Assembly: GCA_008921705.1 (NCBI GenBank)
Contig: VFFE01009068.1
Span: 42,622 to 106,621 of the forward strand
Length of the DNA: 64,000 nucleotides
Direction: 5' to 3'
DNA from: Burhinus oedicnemus
Lineage: Eukaryota; Chordata; Aves; Charadriiformes; Burhinidae
Shown: positions 1 to 11,700 of the stretch, one piece after another
Numbering within the stretch: the first letter of the stretch is position 1
How the letters are laid out: every line of letters begins with the position of its first letter
Program-made: the position numbers and the translations under genes
Notes under the pieces: model-generated
Seen by the model: the letters and a program-made list of their open reading frames with translations, nothing else
Database searches by the model: none
Told to the model about the DNA's origin: nothing

Positions 1-147
1 CAAGTTATTGAAAAAAATCTTATCCTGCTACCTTGAGATCATAGCTTTTCCATGCCCTGGCCACAGCACTGGTACCGTCAGGCTACAGTACTGATTTGCA
101 CCAGCAGAGCTGGGAGAACAGGCTGTGTTTACCCTTGAATGCAACAC

Positions 148-1510
148 AGGATCATAGGATATTTCAGGCTGGAGGAACCTCAGGAGGTGTCTATTCCAAC
201 CTTCTGTTACAAGCAGGGTCAGCTGTGAGATCAGACCAAGTTGTACAGGGCTTTATCCAGTCTGGTCTTGAAACTCTCCAAGGATGGAGAGAAGCTGCAC
301 AGCTTCTCTGGGCAACTTTCTCCAGTGCGTGACTGTCCTTAGAGTGAAAAAAGTATGTTTTCCAGTTCTTTTTCCTTTTTCCAGCCTGAACCTCTCTTGT
401 TTCAGCTTATGCCCATTGTGTCATGTCCTCCCACACACTGCTGTGAAGAGCCTGGCTCCATTTCCTTGATGACCTCCTTGCAGGTACAGGCAGGCTACTG
501 CAAGGTTCCCCTGAAGCCATCTCTTCTCCAGGCTGAAGAAGCCTTGGTCCCTCAGTTTCCCCCACAAGGCAAGTGCTCCAGGCCCTGAGCAGCGTGGGGC
601 CCTCCACTGAACTTGTTAAAGTTGTTCTTGTACTGGAAAACCAAAACTGGGTGCAGTATTTGAGACGTGGTCTAGGACATGCTGAGTAGAGGATAGACCC
701 TTCCCTTGATGTCCTGGCTGTGCCCCTGTGAATACCTCCCAGGAAGCTGTTGGCTGTCCCTGCAGCCATGGCACACTGCTGGCTCATGCCCAGGTTGTGC
801 CTGCCAAGGCTCCCAGGTCCCTTCCAGCAGAGCTGCTAACAGACAGGCAGGGACCACCCTCTGTCCTTGCACCAGAGCTTCCTGCCCAGGGACAGCACTT
901 CGTGTTTGTTCTTGACGAATTTAACTGGTTTCTGCTGGCCCATTTCTCCAACCTGTTTAGCTCCCTATGGATGGCAGCCCTGACCTTGAGTGTATCAACA
1001 ATTTTCCCCCAATTTGGTGTCATTTACAAATGGGATGAAATTGCAGTCAGGTCATTGATAAAGATGTTAAGCAGGACAGGTTGCTGGAAAAGCCCTACAG
1101 TAGTCCACTTGTTACGGGCTTACAGATAAAGTATGACCCATTAACCCCTACCCTTATGAGCCTAATGAATGAGTTGTCCATCCATCCAAACTGTAACATC
1201 CTAACTTGGATACAAGAATATTGTGTAAGCCTTGCTGAAGTCAAGATAAATGACATGCAATGCTCTGCCTTTGTCCGGAAATCAAGATCCTGATCACAGG
1301 AGGCAATCAGGTGGGTCAGACATAATTTACCTTTGGTAAATCCATGCTTAATTATCTCCCCAAGGACCATCAAAGTGAGACCAATTAGCATGTAGTTCTT
1401 CAGGTTGACCTTTTGGCCTTTTTTTTGAAGATTCATATGACTTTTGCCTTTCTCTAGTCATCAAGCACCTCCTCTGGATCTCCAGGGGTACAGTTCTAGA
1501 TAGGCCTTGA
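148..1510 (-). mobile_element. Degenerate CR1 LINE, 3' part (reverse transcriptase to 3' end)
   Basis: Remnant of a chicken-repeat-1 non-LTR retrotransposon lying antisense to the window. Read on the minus strand, the fragments run in CR1 order. At 1436-1095 is a decayed finger/palm entry of the reverse transcriptase, with GQKVNLKNYMLIGLT standing where CR1 has a GNYRPVSLT-type motif. At about 1023-900 is a stretch resembling the IQRDLDRLERWA segment (here IHRELNRLEKWASRN). At about 760-620 is the C-terminal region (SREGSILYSACPRPRLKYC). The 3' end is near 148. Reading continuity is broken by many stops and frameshifts, so no protein can be made. The left border is the element's 3' end; the right border is a 5' truncation placed approximately at 1500-1550. 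The divergence suggests an old insertion. Confidence 0.9.
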
Positions 1511-1897
1511 GAAGGAGGTCTTGCCAGGTAGTGTCCTTGCTCTGTCTTCCCTCCAGACACTCTGTTTGGATGAACAAAGTTCACTTGGAACAGAAAACAG
1601 TGCGTTGCTTTGGGTTTCCCTTTTTAACACAGTGGTAAACTTCCGTCAAGCGGAGAGGAAACCAAAATTCTGCTGCTCTCAGCGGAGACGACACAGATTG
1701 AATGATGCCCTTTACGTGTGTGCCCACATGCACTTACAGATAAAATTTTGGAGCCCTGCTGTAGAACTGTGGAAAAGCAAGGGATACAAGGCTGAGCTGG
1801 GGAGCGGCTACTTTACACTGAGTACCAACATTTCCCATTCTAAACTTGCACATCAAGCTGAAAAGACTTGAAAAACTTTCTTCAGTGACCTCTACAG

Positions 1898-1912
1898 AAA
1901 AAAAAAAAAAAA
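1898..1912 (+). repeat. Poly(A) tract, A15
   Basis: Uninterrupted run of 15 A. It is not preceded by a recognisable retrocopy and no polyadenylation signal sits close upstream, so it is treated as a plain homopolymer. Confidence 0.85.
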
Positions 1913-3684
1913 GGCTCCAAATTTTCCCTCTGTTTATTTATATTTGGTCAGAGCATATGGCAGTGTTTTTTTGCACTTGAATTGTTCAAAAATGGCTCAA
2001 CAGATTTTACTCAGATGTCCAATGTAATCACTTTTGGGCTGAGGTCGAGTGTGGAAAACTGAAGCCGAAAGGAATTTGAATTATGAGCAATGGGAAAAGG
2101 GATAGGGAGGCAGGAGAGCAGCTGGATTTCTAACTACATCACAAAGAGCCTCACAGCTTCAACTGCTTTCCTATTCTGATTCCAGATGAATGAACACCAC
2201 GTATTTGTATAGGTAACATGGGAAGGAGTTTTCAAACTTGCAAGGGGAAGTAGCCTGCAAACATCAAAACATCAGACAGTGTTTTGCTTGTGTGTAACCA
2301 ATCGCTTAGGGGAAGGGGAAAATTAAATCTTTTGAGGCGGTTGACTTAATGAGCAGATGAAGAAAGTTTATGTGATTCATGAGCTGGAGGAAACGGTATC
2401 ATGTAGCTAACTGTATTTACCACGGTCTGCTGAGGAAGGAGAGTTGAGGATGTTGCATGGTATGGCTTAGCTCAGCGACAGTCCGTGGAGTGGCAGATGC
2501 TACACTGGAGTGAAAATCCACCTTACAAAATACCAGGCTGATTTTTGAGAAGAAATAACCATGGGGGAGGGAAAGCCACCTTGTCTGCCAGTGTTGCAGT
2601 GGAGGCTGAAGTGTGCTGCTTCGCAAATATTCTGGATTCCCTGTGTGAAGGAAGAAGATGGCATGAACACAGTTAAATATGCACAGTGACAGCAAAGCAA
2701 GCACTAATGTGTCTCCATAAAAGCTGCTGCTCACTGTTTCTGTGGTGGTCAGTCTCTCCACACCTAGCAGGGAATACCTGGTGATAACGTAAGTTATCTC
2801 TGATAAGTAAAACCAGCTGCCTTCCCCGTCTGCCTCAGTAAGTCTCAGACTTGCTGTTGCTTAAAAAAGCTTCTTGGCAGCTGTCTGTATGAATTTGAAG
2901 GACAGCTTGGAAAGCTGAACTTGAGCATTTTCTGAAGCAGTACTGGCAGACAGCCCGAGACAGTAGCTCGGCTAAGTGCGATACGCTCAGTTTTCTGTTT
3001 GGGTCCCAGAGACAGTCCTGGGTGGATTTTCCTATTGAACAAAACGGGAGTCTTGCCACTTCCACGGGAGCCTTTGGGAAGTTCATCCTTTCAGCTAATA
3101 CAAACAAAACCCCTCAGCACTTTTTAGTATAGACACAAATGAAAATGGTGTTATAAATAAAAGCCTAAGAGCCTACTGACTTAATCCAGCGAGATTGCTG
3201 TAAAAATGTACCATGTGTTAGCATTCAGCTAAATCCAGAGGGCTGCTTTTAGCAACGGAAGGCAGGAACTTCAGTTTAGCCAAGTACTGCCTCTGAGGAA
3301 AGTGGTGAAAGCAGCACAAATGCCCAGGTCAGGAAAAAAGGGATGAAAAAAAGATGTAATTTCTGTCCAAGCTCAGTGAGGTATGACCTAGTGCAGCAGT
3401 TTGGTCTCGAAGGGTGCTCATTCAAAAATATAGATGGTTAATTTACAACGCAATCCAGGGGAAATTCAAGTTTCCTGTAGACTAGACATTTAAATATATT
3501 TCTGAAACATTACAGTGACTTTTAATGAGTGAAATTTTATATAAGCTTATGTATACAAATACACATTAATGAAATGCATACGCACATGAACAAAATTCAA
3601 AGAATGTTTTCTCTTACAACAAAATAGTGCTTTCAAGCTCAACCAAAATTGAAACATCTATTTCCATTTTGAAAAGTTTTTTAT

Positions 3685-3720
3685 TAAAAAAAACCACAAA
3701 ACAAAACAAAAACAAAAAAA
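3685..3720 (+). repeat. A-rich low-complexity tract
   Basis: Runs of A interrupted by single or double C, followed by CCCC. This is the A/C style of low-complexity DNA that recurs at 20403-20456 in this window. Confidence 0.75.
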
Positions 3721-5016
3721 CCCCAGAATAATAAGAAGAAAATAAAACTGTTCAACTTCTTCCAGAGAAAATAATATTTTTAAATGTGAGGACAGGAATC
3801 AATGTATATAAATGTCACAACTTGTTTCTACTTCTGTGCACTTTAGGCATTACTAAGAAAACAACATGCTACATACAGAGAAAAAAAGCATCATTTGTCA
3901 TGTTGAGACCAGGATGTTCCTGAAAAATAGTTTATCCCTTTTTCACAGTGTCATTTCCAACATCAGCTATACCTGCACCTTGTGAGGATGCATTATTGAT
4001 AGGGAAATCAGAGGAAATGGTTAGACCTACTCGATCTGTTGTAGTCCAAGGCAGCTGAATACTCAAGCGCCTGTCAGTTTGGAATTGCTGTGGCCCAGAG
4101 GAAGCTTGAATGCAAAAAGAGCCCTGGTCCATATATGCAACATGGTCAGAGCAGCTGTGTGGTCCTCTGCTCCATCATTCCGTAACGCTTGAGGAGATTC
4201 TCAGCTTATCAATGATAATGTTTGTGCAAGCAATTAGTGCTGCATTTTGTACATGCTCTGTCTTGACTAGGCTGTCTCCCGCTCTACTTCATTACTCTGA
4301 AATTGAATAACGTAACACTTGTACATAATTGCAGTTAAGGCCATTGTATTTTCTTGAGAAAATAAATCCACCCTATGCTTGATGAGAACTCCATATGCAG
4401 TTACACTGGTTTGGTCATAGGGGCATCTAAATACACATTTCTTGTACACCGCAAGTAGAACTTCATTCTATCCTACACTGGCAAGAGAAAATACAGGAAA
4501 GGAGCCAAAGTTTAGAAGACTACCAAACTTTAGATGAACATAAATATTATAAGTTGGCTTCTTATATGTTGAAGACAACTTAAGGGCAGCTTGACTGAAG
4601 GGCTGTCACATTTTCCATCACTAGGCTTGTGAAGGGTTTGAAGTAATTATGTCAATCTCCCTGCAAGGAGCATGGCTTACTACTTCTCTGGCCCTTTTGG
4701 ATTAAGATTTCATGAATGCCAAGCTCCCTACAGCTTGCTTTTTCCATTGGAAGGAATTCAGCGTTCTAAAGTTTCACCACCCTTCTACAAATAGATCATA
4801 CAGAACCCGCAGGAACTTGTTCAATTTTCATTTTTATTTTCACGTTTTCATATGAAATCATAATGTCAAAAGTTAAATTTACTACTCACTTGCTGTGAAG
4901 GACAGTCCTTGAACATGCTTTATATACAAAAATCCAACACCACATTTCCAAGAACAAATATTTCCGAGGAAGCATGGAATTTTCCCAGCATTACCAGTGA
5001 CTCACCAGGTCCTCAA

Positions 5017-5082
5017 CTTCGGCTGATGTAAATTAGCATAGCAGTAATAAATGAGGTTATGCCACCTACATCAGCTGAAGAT
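5017..5082. repeat. Imperfect palindrome, MITE-like relic
   Basis: The left arm (5017-5042) reads CTTCGGCTGATGTAAATTAG then CATAGC. The reverse complement of the right arm (5056-5082) reads ATCTTCAGCTGATGTAGGTG then GCATAAC. The two arms therefore pair over about 25 bases with a few mismatches around a short AT-rich loop. The motif of a palindromic element with a GATGTAAAT / ACATCAGCTGA core resembles an old palindromic repeat I recall from sauropsid genomes, but I cannot name the family with certainty. It is non-coding. It could also be a hairpin in a conserved non-coding element. Confidence 0.5.
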
Positions 5083-8000
5083 GTACCTCACTGCACAGCA
5101 CAGAGAAATTTGATGAAGACATACCCATTTTATGATCTTACTAATGGATCATATGGTCTACTGCTGACATGCTTTTGTTACTCTCCTTTGTGAGTTTACT
5201 TGAAAAGCAGTAGCATCTGTGGGCCACAAACAGAAGACCAAAAGACTGAAGCGGTTCTCTGTTAGCTGTTTTGTAAACGACTATGAGCCAGGCCAGAACA
5301 CTTTTCAAGAAATGTGCATTAAAATCATGAGGATTTCCAATCTGAAAACAATGACATATTCTGGACCAAGTCTCCTTCCAGAAATTAAGCAGTAAGTTAC
5401 AAAATAGGTTGGTTCTCAAGCATTCTGGAATCACAACAGTTCAAGATTTTTGTGGTGAAAGCATAACCTTTGAAACTGTTATTTCACAAACAAATGGCAA
5501 GCTCTGTCCTTCTTCACACAAACACAAGATTTGATTGCATCTGTAAAAACTGCCCCAAAGCATTTCCTTTGGCTGGTGTGGAATGCTGACTATTCATTAA
5601 ATCAGGCACAGAAAGACATTTTTTCTGGCCCTTATGAACTTCTGAAGCTTTGGGGGCTAACAGCTGCTTATCTTGTGAACAGAATTTCCTGTTAGTATCC
5701 TTCCAGCCTATTTGTTCACTAGGAGCACAACAAATGTCAACAAAAAAACACACTATGTTCCAGTTTTTAAAGACAATTGAGAAATCTCAGATGCTTTACA
5801 CTTCCCAAATAGACTCCTGTTCTATTAATGAATGTACTATTACGGCCTTGCTCAGACCTTGTTTAGTTCTGGCGACTGTTAGTTGGAGTGAAATTATAAG
5901 GATGTTTAGGGACTGACTATAAACACCATGTTCTTGTAACAAAAAATGCACTTCCAATAGCAGTATTAGCAATCATTTCAGGAAAGAGCGAGTATTTTTA
6001 ATTGTAAAAAAATGGGGTTTTTTTCTTGCTATGACAGTCAGATTCAGAGTAAAGTTGTTGCTCTGACTCCCTTCGGGTTAGCTAATAAGCAGTGATTTTG
6101 GCTGACAAAATGAGATGTCTCCCATTCTCTCTACCCTATGGAAAGCTGCACTGCCTCCAGAGCTTTCTCCCTCAGCTAATTCCAGCCAAAGTATCGGTGG
6201 AGGATCTGTGGGCTAACCCGTTCTTGGGAGGAAAGGCAGCTAATGTACTGCGGCCAACACTCCTGATCCTACAAACTATGCACTACAGCTTTCATTTGGC
6301 CAAGAGACAGAAGATGGGAACTGTTTCTTACTTCCTGCGTGTGGAAGATTGGGTGGGCAGGACAATGACTTTCCAGGAGTCTCACTCCAAGATAAGGTAG
6401 GGTAAGACTGGGCATAGCAAGAGCCCAGGACAGGTAAGCAATATTCATCAGCGCACCTTCTGTAGTGCTCCCAAAACTGGGGGTTAGAATTAGCTATCAG
6501 ATCCTGCTCTAGGAGTATAGCCCCACTGCCCACCCCAGCCGGCAACCTGCGATGTCTGAATTACGTGAGAGCTGATTTTGGCTCCACTTGCATGAGCTTA
6601 AAATAGAAAACAAAAGGTATCAGTTTCAAACAGAAGGAAATTTGGAATCAGTAACTGATATTTTTGAAAGACCTAAAGATAAACATGCTGCTCCTTCACA
6701 AGTTCACTCAGATTGCAAATAGTTGAAATGAGTCTTTCCCCCCCTGGTCAGAAATGGCCCTGATAGAATTCTGCTTGATTTTTGGTTTGGTAAGTGAGTA
6801 GAAGGTTGAAGCTCTCCGATAATGCCATTTCTAGCAATGCCCGCTGCATCAAACTGTGCTGACCTACCCTCTCCAAGGGTACCTGCCACCAAGATTATAC
6901 CATCTGGGTGGCTCACCAGTTTCAATTGGAGCGGGACACACAAGTGCAGCCAACAGTGCTGCTCTGCTTATTCCCAGGGAGGTAACCTCAAAGCTATGCC
7001 TGCTTTCTCAAAGCGGGGACCAAACACATGACAAATCATTTATTTTGCTTAAGACACTACTGGAGAGTGTTCACACGCTGCAGAAAGCCAAGAAGACCAC
7101 CCACCATCCAGGACTTAGAACTGCATTGCCTTCAACTCCTTCGACAGCATCGGGTGATGTTTGTAGCATGCAAGTTTGTGGTGGTTAGTGATCCCACCCA
7201 AAAGGCAGAAGCCAACTGGGAAGCTATAGGAGTTATGCGCTACAGAGCTTCACAGTGTTTAAAGGAAGTGATCCTGCTGCTGGCCTTGCAAGATTAACAA
7301 TATGAAAAGAAACAGTTTTACGCAACAAAACAGTGAGCTCTGTGAGCAACTGAAATTACTGTAACATGTGGAAGCATGTTTTCCAGATCCCTGTAGCTGA
7401 AGTTCAGTGTCTACCACACACACATTATGCTGCATGTGCACACAGCGACTGCAAAGCACGTGCGTAGTAAAATCAGACCATCCAACATCTGTGCAGCACA
7501 TCTGGCCTCGTTTATGTGAGACGTTGACTTGCTATGTACATGTGCCACAAGTGAGACGTTCCTAACATACCCTTAGTTTTGCCTTCTGACTCCACTCTCT
7601 ACCTAAAGACGTGTCCAAAGTTCTTCCTAAACCCAAGGGATTCAGGATGCTCATACCAGCACTTTCAGATGTCCCTGAGGTGCAAGCTCACACTGCAACC
7701 TTTCCATAAAGTGGAGCAAAACCGGAGTCCCTTTAGAAAAGCAGGTCATTTCTTTAATGCACACACGCAAACTTTTCATGTGAGATCTGCCACCATTGGA
7801 TAAAACTGCCCAATAGGCTCAAAGTTGTGAAGGCGGTGGGGGAAAGAAGTTTAGACTTTGCATTTCTGCTTGCAAACACTGTATTTTCCATACAAAACTT
7901 GCTAAATAGAGAGCATCAACAGCGGTACTGTCAACGTGGTCTGGTATTCTGGAGTCCAGAAACCTCTTTTTCTTGTCACAGTATGAATTCTTGGGCTTGC

Positions 8001-9165
8001 CAGCAAATGCTCAAAACATGCATTCTCCACAGCTGTCATTCACCCTAAGACTGGGACAATAAATCCAAACTAATCTAAAACGCATTTTCATTGGCATTAG
8101 TGATTCTTAATTTTTCAACGGATATCTGCTTATTCACGTATGTATTTGTACCTTTTCCATAAGGATGTTGCATTCGTATTTGTGCTGGAAACCAGACACC
8201 GTTCAAGATTACAGCATCACAAATTGAAGAGGGATCCACAAGCCACATACACTGTGACTTACAGCTTATTGCATGGAATACAAGTATAATTTTCCCTGCT
8301 TGTAGCTGAAAGACACTTTAAATTATCTGTTTTATAAATAACCAAGCATATAACAAAATCCACGAGTACTAACCTGAAGGTGGCTCTGGATTCCCACTCA
8401 CAAGTTGTACAGTCCAAACCTAATAAGCTTCCCATGTGAAGGGGGATAGCCAGCCTTTCCTAAGGATGCCTTTCCTAAGGATGCCTTTCCCTTACGGAGT
8501 GCACAGCAGTGTCTTGGGTTATGAAGAATTGACTCATTGTGTTCATTAGCATTTCAAAAGCGTCTAGCTTGGCTGGAGCTCTGTAAAAGATTGCTGTGAA
8601 CTGTATTGCTGTATGTATATAGACATTACTAAATACAATAGGAAATAGGATATATTTACATTTTTATGAGAGTTTCCTGAGTTAAAGGAGTGTGCTTACT
8701 ACTTTGATGTTGACAGCAAGTTCTCTTTCTGCCCTTCCTCAGCCTCAATGGTCATGTGTGCAGCATAACTGTAGTATCACAGTGCACGTGAAGTCATTGC
8801 TGTTCTAACCATTCCTGTTTTCCACGGGTGCAAATGCAGGTGTGGGTAGGAAACTGGATATGAGTGCTGGGGCTTGTCTGGTGGCTCATACTGGCTCATT
8901 TCATACCTTGTCTGTGCTTGTGAGCAACGCCACAGGGAGCAGCTGTGTTGTCCCCTTTCAGATCACAACTTCATCTAGCCTTGCTTGCAGAAGGGTAAGG
9001 AGGAGAGGTTCTAGATTTCTTCTCCCTCCAAAATATAAAACAACATTTAACGCAGCAGGTTTTGCCTAACTTGTCTAAGTGAACAGTAAGCTAGCTATAA
9101 ACAGACATCAAGGATGGACAATTTGAATGTGGATCCTGTATTCCCCTCTTGTACAACATAAATCC
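5083..9165. other. Single-copy DNA, no gene seen
   Basis: About 4 kb without a recognisable gene. Open frames at 6092-6400, 6856-7188 and 7028-7297 are about 90-110 codons, mutually overlapping, and resemble no family I know. One 15-bp tandem repeat (8454-8490) is listed separately. No RNA gene or further transposon was recognised. Confidence 0.6.
8454..8490. repeat. Tandem repeat, 15-bp unit, about 2.5 copies
   Basis: The unit CCTTTCCTAAGGATG is repeated twice without a change, followed by a third partial copy CCTTTCC. The perfect identity suggests a recent duplication or a variable-number locus. Confidence 0.9.
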
Positions 9166-11700
9166 CTGCTGAACAGACTGAAGCCCACGATCAGGCGTAA
9201 GTAAAGGCTGTTTAGGAAGGACAAGCAGGCAAGAGAAGGAGGGGGGCTTGAGAAGAGTCTGACTGCCCAGTGCTCCAGTATAAAACTGGAGGACATGCTC
9301 ATTGAGCATGAATCTGAGTGAAAAACAGAGGAGGAGGGTACACTGAAGGTGAGTCTGTAAGAACTACCTGACCAAGAGGACGTAGCAGATGAGGCTTTCT
9401 AAAATGACTCATAAAGGTGTCCTGTTTATAGGCTCTCATCCTCGTGTGGTTTTCAACCCTCTAGACATTGATAACATGGCATTATGGAAGCATTACAGGA
9501 AACCCCCAGATTGTGTTGGCGCCAATTTCCTAACACAGAAATGTTAGAGGCTCAACCGTAGGTAATGCTCTACCAGACCTACTGCTCACAAACTGTGAAG
9601 AGCTAGTGGAAAACGCAGTCACGGTTGGCAGCTTGGGCTGCAGTAACCACAGGGTGATTGAGCTCAGGATCTGAAGGAAGGCTGGGAAGGAAAGCAGCAG
9701 GGTAAGGCCTCTGGATTTCAGGACAACAGACTTTGGCTTATTTTTAGGGAATTGCTAGGCAGAGTGCCCTGGGAAGCAGCCATGAAGGGGAAAGGTGCCC
9801 AGGAAAGCTGGCTAATTTTTAAAGAAAACTTTTTGAGAGCTCAGGAACAAGCCATCCTGCTGTATAGGAAGACCAGGAGTTCTGGCAGAGGGCCTGCTTG
9901 GCTAAGACAGGAGCTTCTCAATGAACTAAAACACACAAAAAAGGAGAGTACAAGAAGCGGAGACAAAGAGAGGCAATGAAAGAAGAGTATAACGATATTG
10001 CTCAGCAATGCTTAAGGACAAATGTTCTAGGGACAAAATCAGGATGGTCAAAACAGAAGGTGGGTCTGGAGCTAAAACTGGCCAGGGATGCATAGAGCAG
10101 TAAGAGGTTATACAGGTACATTAGCTGGAAAAGGGAGTTCAGGGAACAGGTAGGTCAGTGCATGAATGAGGACACAGTCTAGTAACAAACATGGAAATGA
10201 CTGAAGTACTAAAATCCTTTTTTACTTCTGTCTTCGCAGACAAAACTTGCTCCCAGAGCTCTGTACCAGCACATATTGGGAAGGAGGTGCTGGGTAAGGG
10301 GCACAACAGTTTAGGGACTACCTAGAGAAGCTGGAAGCATTTAGTCTGTGGGAGGAGGTGGCTACTGACAGAGATGGCTGATGCAATTATGATGCCTCTG
10401 TCCATGGAAAATAATGACAATTAAGAGAAGCAGCTGAGGAGCATGTCCTCTGGACAATTCCAAACTCCCAAAGGACAAAAAGGTAATGAGCACTGGTCAA
10501 CACAGATTTCCAAAGAGCAAATCATCCTTGGCTAACCAGATTACTTTCTCTGACAAAATCACTGGCTACAGGTGAGAGAAGAGTGGTGGGTATAATACAC
10601 CTGATTTTATTAAAGTGGTGCCTCCTACTGTATCCCAAATCTCACTCAGAAGCTGAGGAAGTTTGAGCTTGAATGAGGTAGAAATTGGGGCTCAAAGGGT
10701 AGAATTCAATGGTCTGGGGTCTGACTGGTAACTAGTGGAGTCCCTCTGAGGGCAACACTATGGTCCATATTATCCAGTGTTTCATCCATAGTCTTGATGA
10801 TAAGGCAGTACATGCCCTCCACAAATTTGTGGATAAATGCTAAATTAGGGAGAGTGACTGACACAGCAAATGGCAGAGCTTTAGTTCACAGTGACCTGAG
10901 AAACTCAGGGTCTGGGGCAACAGAAAATTCATGAGACTCAGTAAGGAAAAATACATCTGGGGCAGAATAATTCCATGCATGGCTGGGAACTGGCTGGCAG
11001 AGAAGCAGCCTCTCTGGAGAGGACCTGGGATTACAGGTGTCACCTGGTGTGACAGTGGATGCCAAGTTGAACATGTGCCAACTGTGTGCTCCATCACGAA
11101 TAAAGCAAACGGCTAAGGGTTACCTTAGGGGGAGCATGGCCAGCAGAACAAGGGAAGTTATTCCTTGCTTTAATCTGCTCCCAAGGAGGCCATAGTTGGA
11201 CTATTGTGTCTGGTTCTCAGACCCCCAACACACTTCAAATGGGATGTTAAAAACTGGAAACGGTCCTGCAGAGGGACATCAAGAGGGCCAGTGACACAGA
11301 GTACAGGAGCTGTGAGGAAAAACTGAAGGAACAGAGCTTGTCTAGTCTGGTGAAGAAGAGGCTAAGGCGAGATTGAATAGCAGCCTAATACTACACGAAG
11401 TGAAGCTATGCAGATGATAAAGACAGACTTCTCTTCATAGTAGCAAACACAAAGCAGACAAGGGTAAGGGAAATACATTGTGACTTGAGAGGTTCAAATG
11501 AGACATTAGGAAAATATTCTTCACCAAGACGCTAGTACAGCACTGGAAGAAGCTATCAGAGATTCTGTAGAGTCTCCACCCTTGGAGGCTTTCAAGACTA
11601 AACCAGATGAAGCCATGATGGGCCTAATTTAGTACTAAAGATTGTCCCACTTTAAGCAGAAACCTGAACTATATACCTCCCAAGGTTCCCTCAAAATAGC
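9166..11700 (+). mobile_element. Long degenerate CR1 LINE (endonuclease C-half to 3' end)
   Basis: A second CR1 copy, sense to the window and about 2.5 kb long. It begins within the endonuclease region: at about 9205-9250 the reading LFRKDKQAREGGGL matches the CR1 segment with a basic cluster followed by GGG. At 9750-9960 a frame reads ESWLIFKENFLRAQEQ and GPAWLRQELLNELKHTKKE, the linker between endonuclease and reverse transcriptase. The reverse transcriptase part (about 10020-11200) is heavily decayed. The 3' end is visible at about 11560-11697 in CR1-type text (CCACCCTTGGAGGCTTTCAA, CCACTTTAAGCAG). Many stops and indels show it is dead, and the divergence marks it as old. The left border is where similarity fades and is uncertain by about 100 bases. 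It is in the opposite orientation to the copies at 148-1510 and 47031-47470. Confidence 0.88.

Larger units (their letters stand above)
1511..5016. other. Single-copy DNA, no gene seen
   Basis: AT-rich, non-repetitive sequence. The longest open frames (under 120 codons at 1521-1871 and 2417-2761) show no recognisable domain, have no splice or initiation support and overlap open frames on the other strand, so they are treated as chance. Two adenine-rich tracts are listed separately. Between about 3480 and 3800 the DNA is very AT-rich, with runs of A broken by C. Confidence 0.6.
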
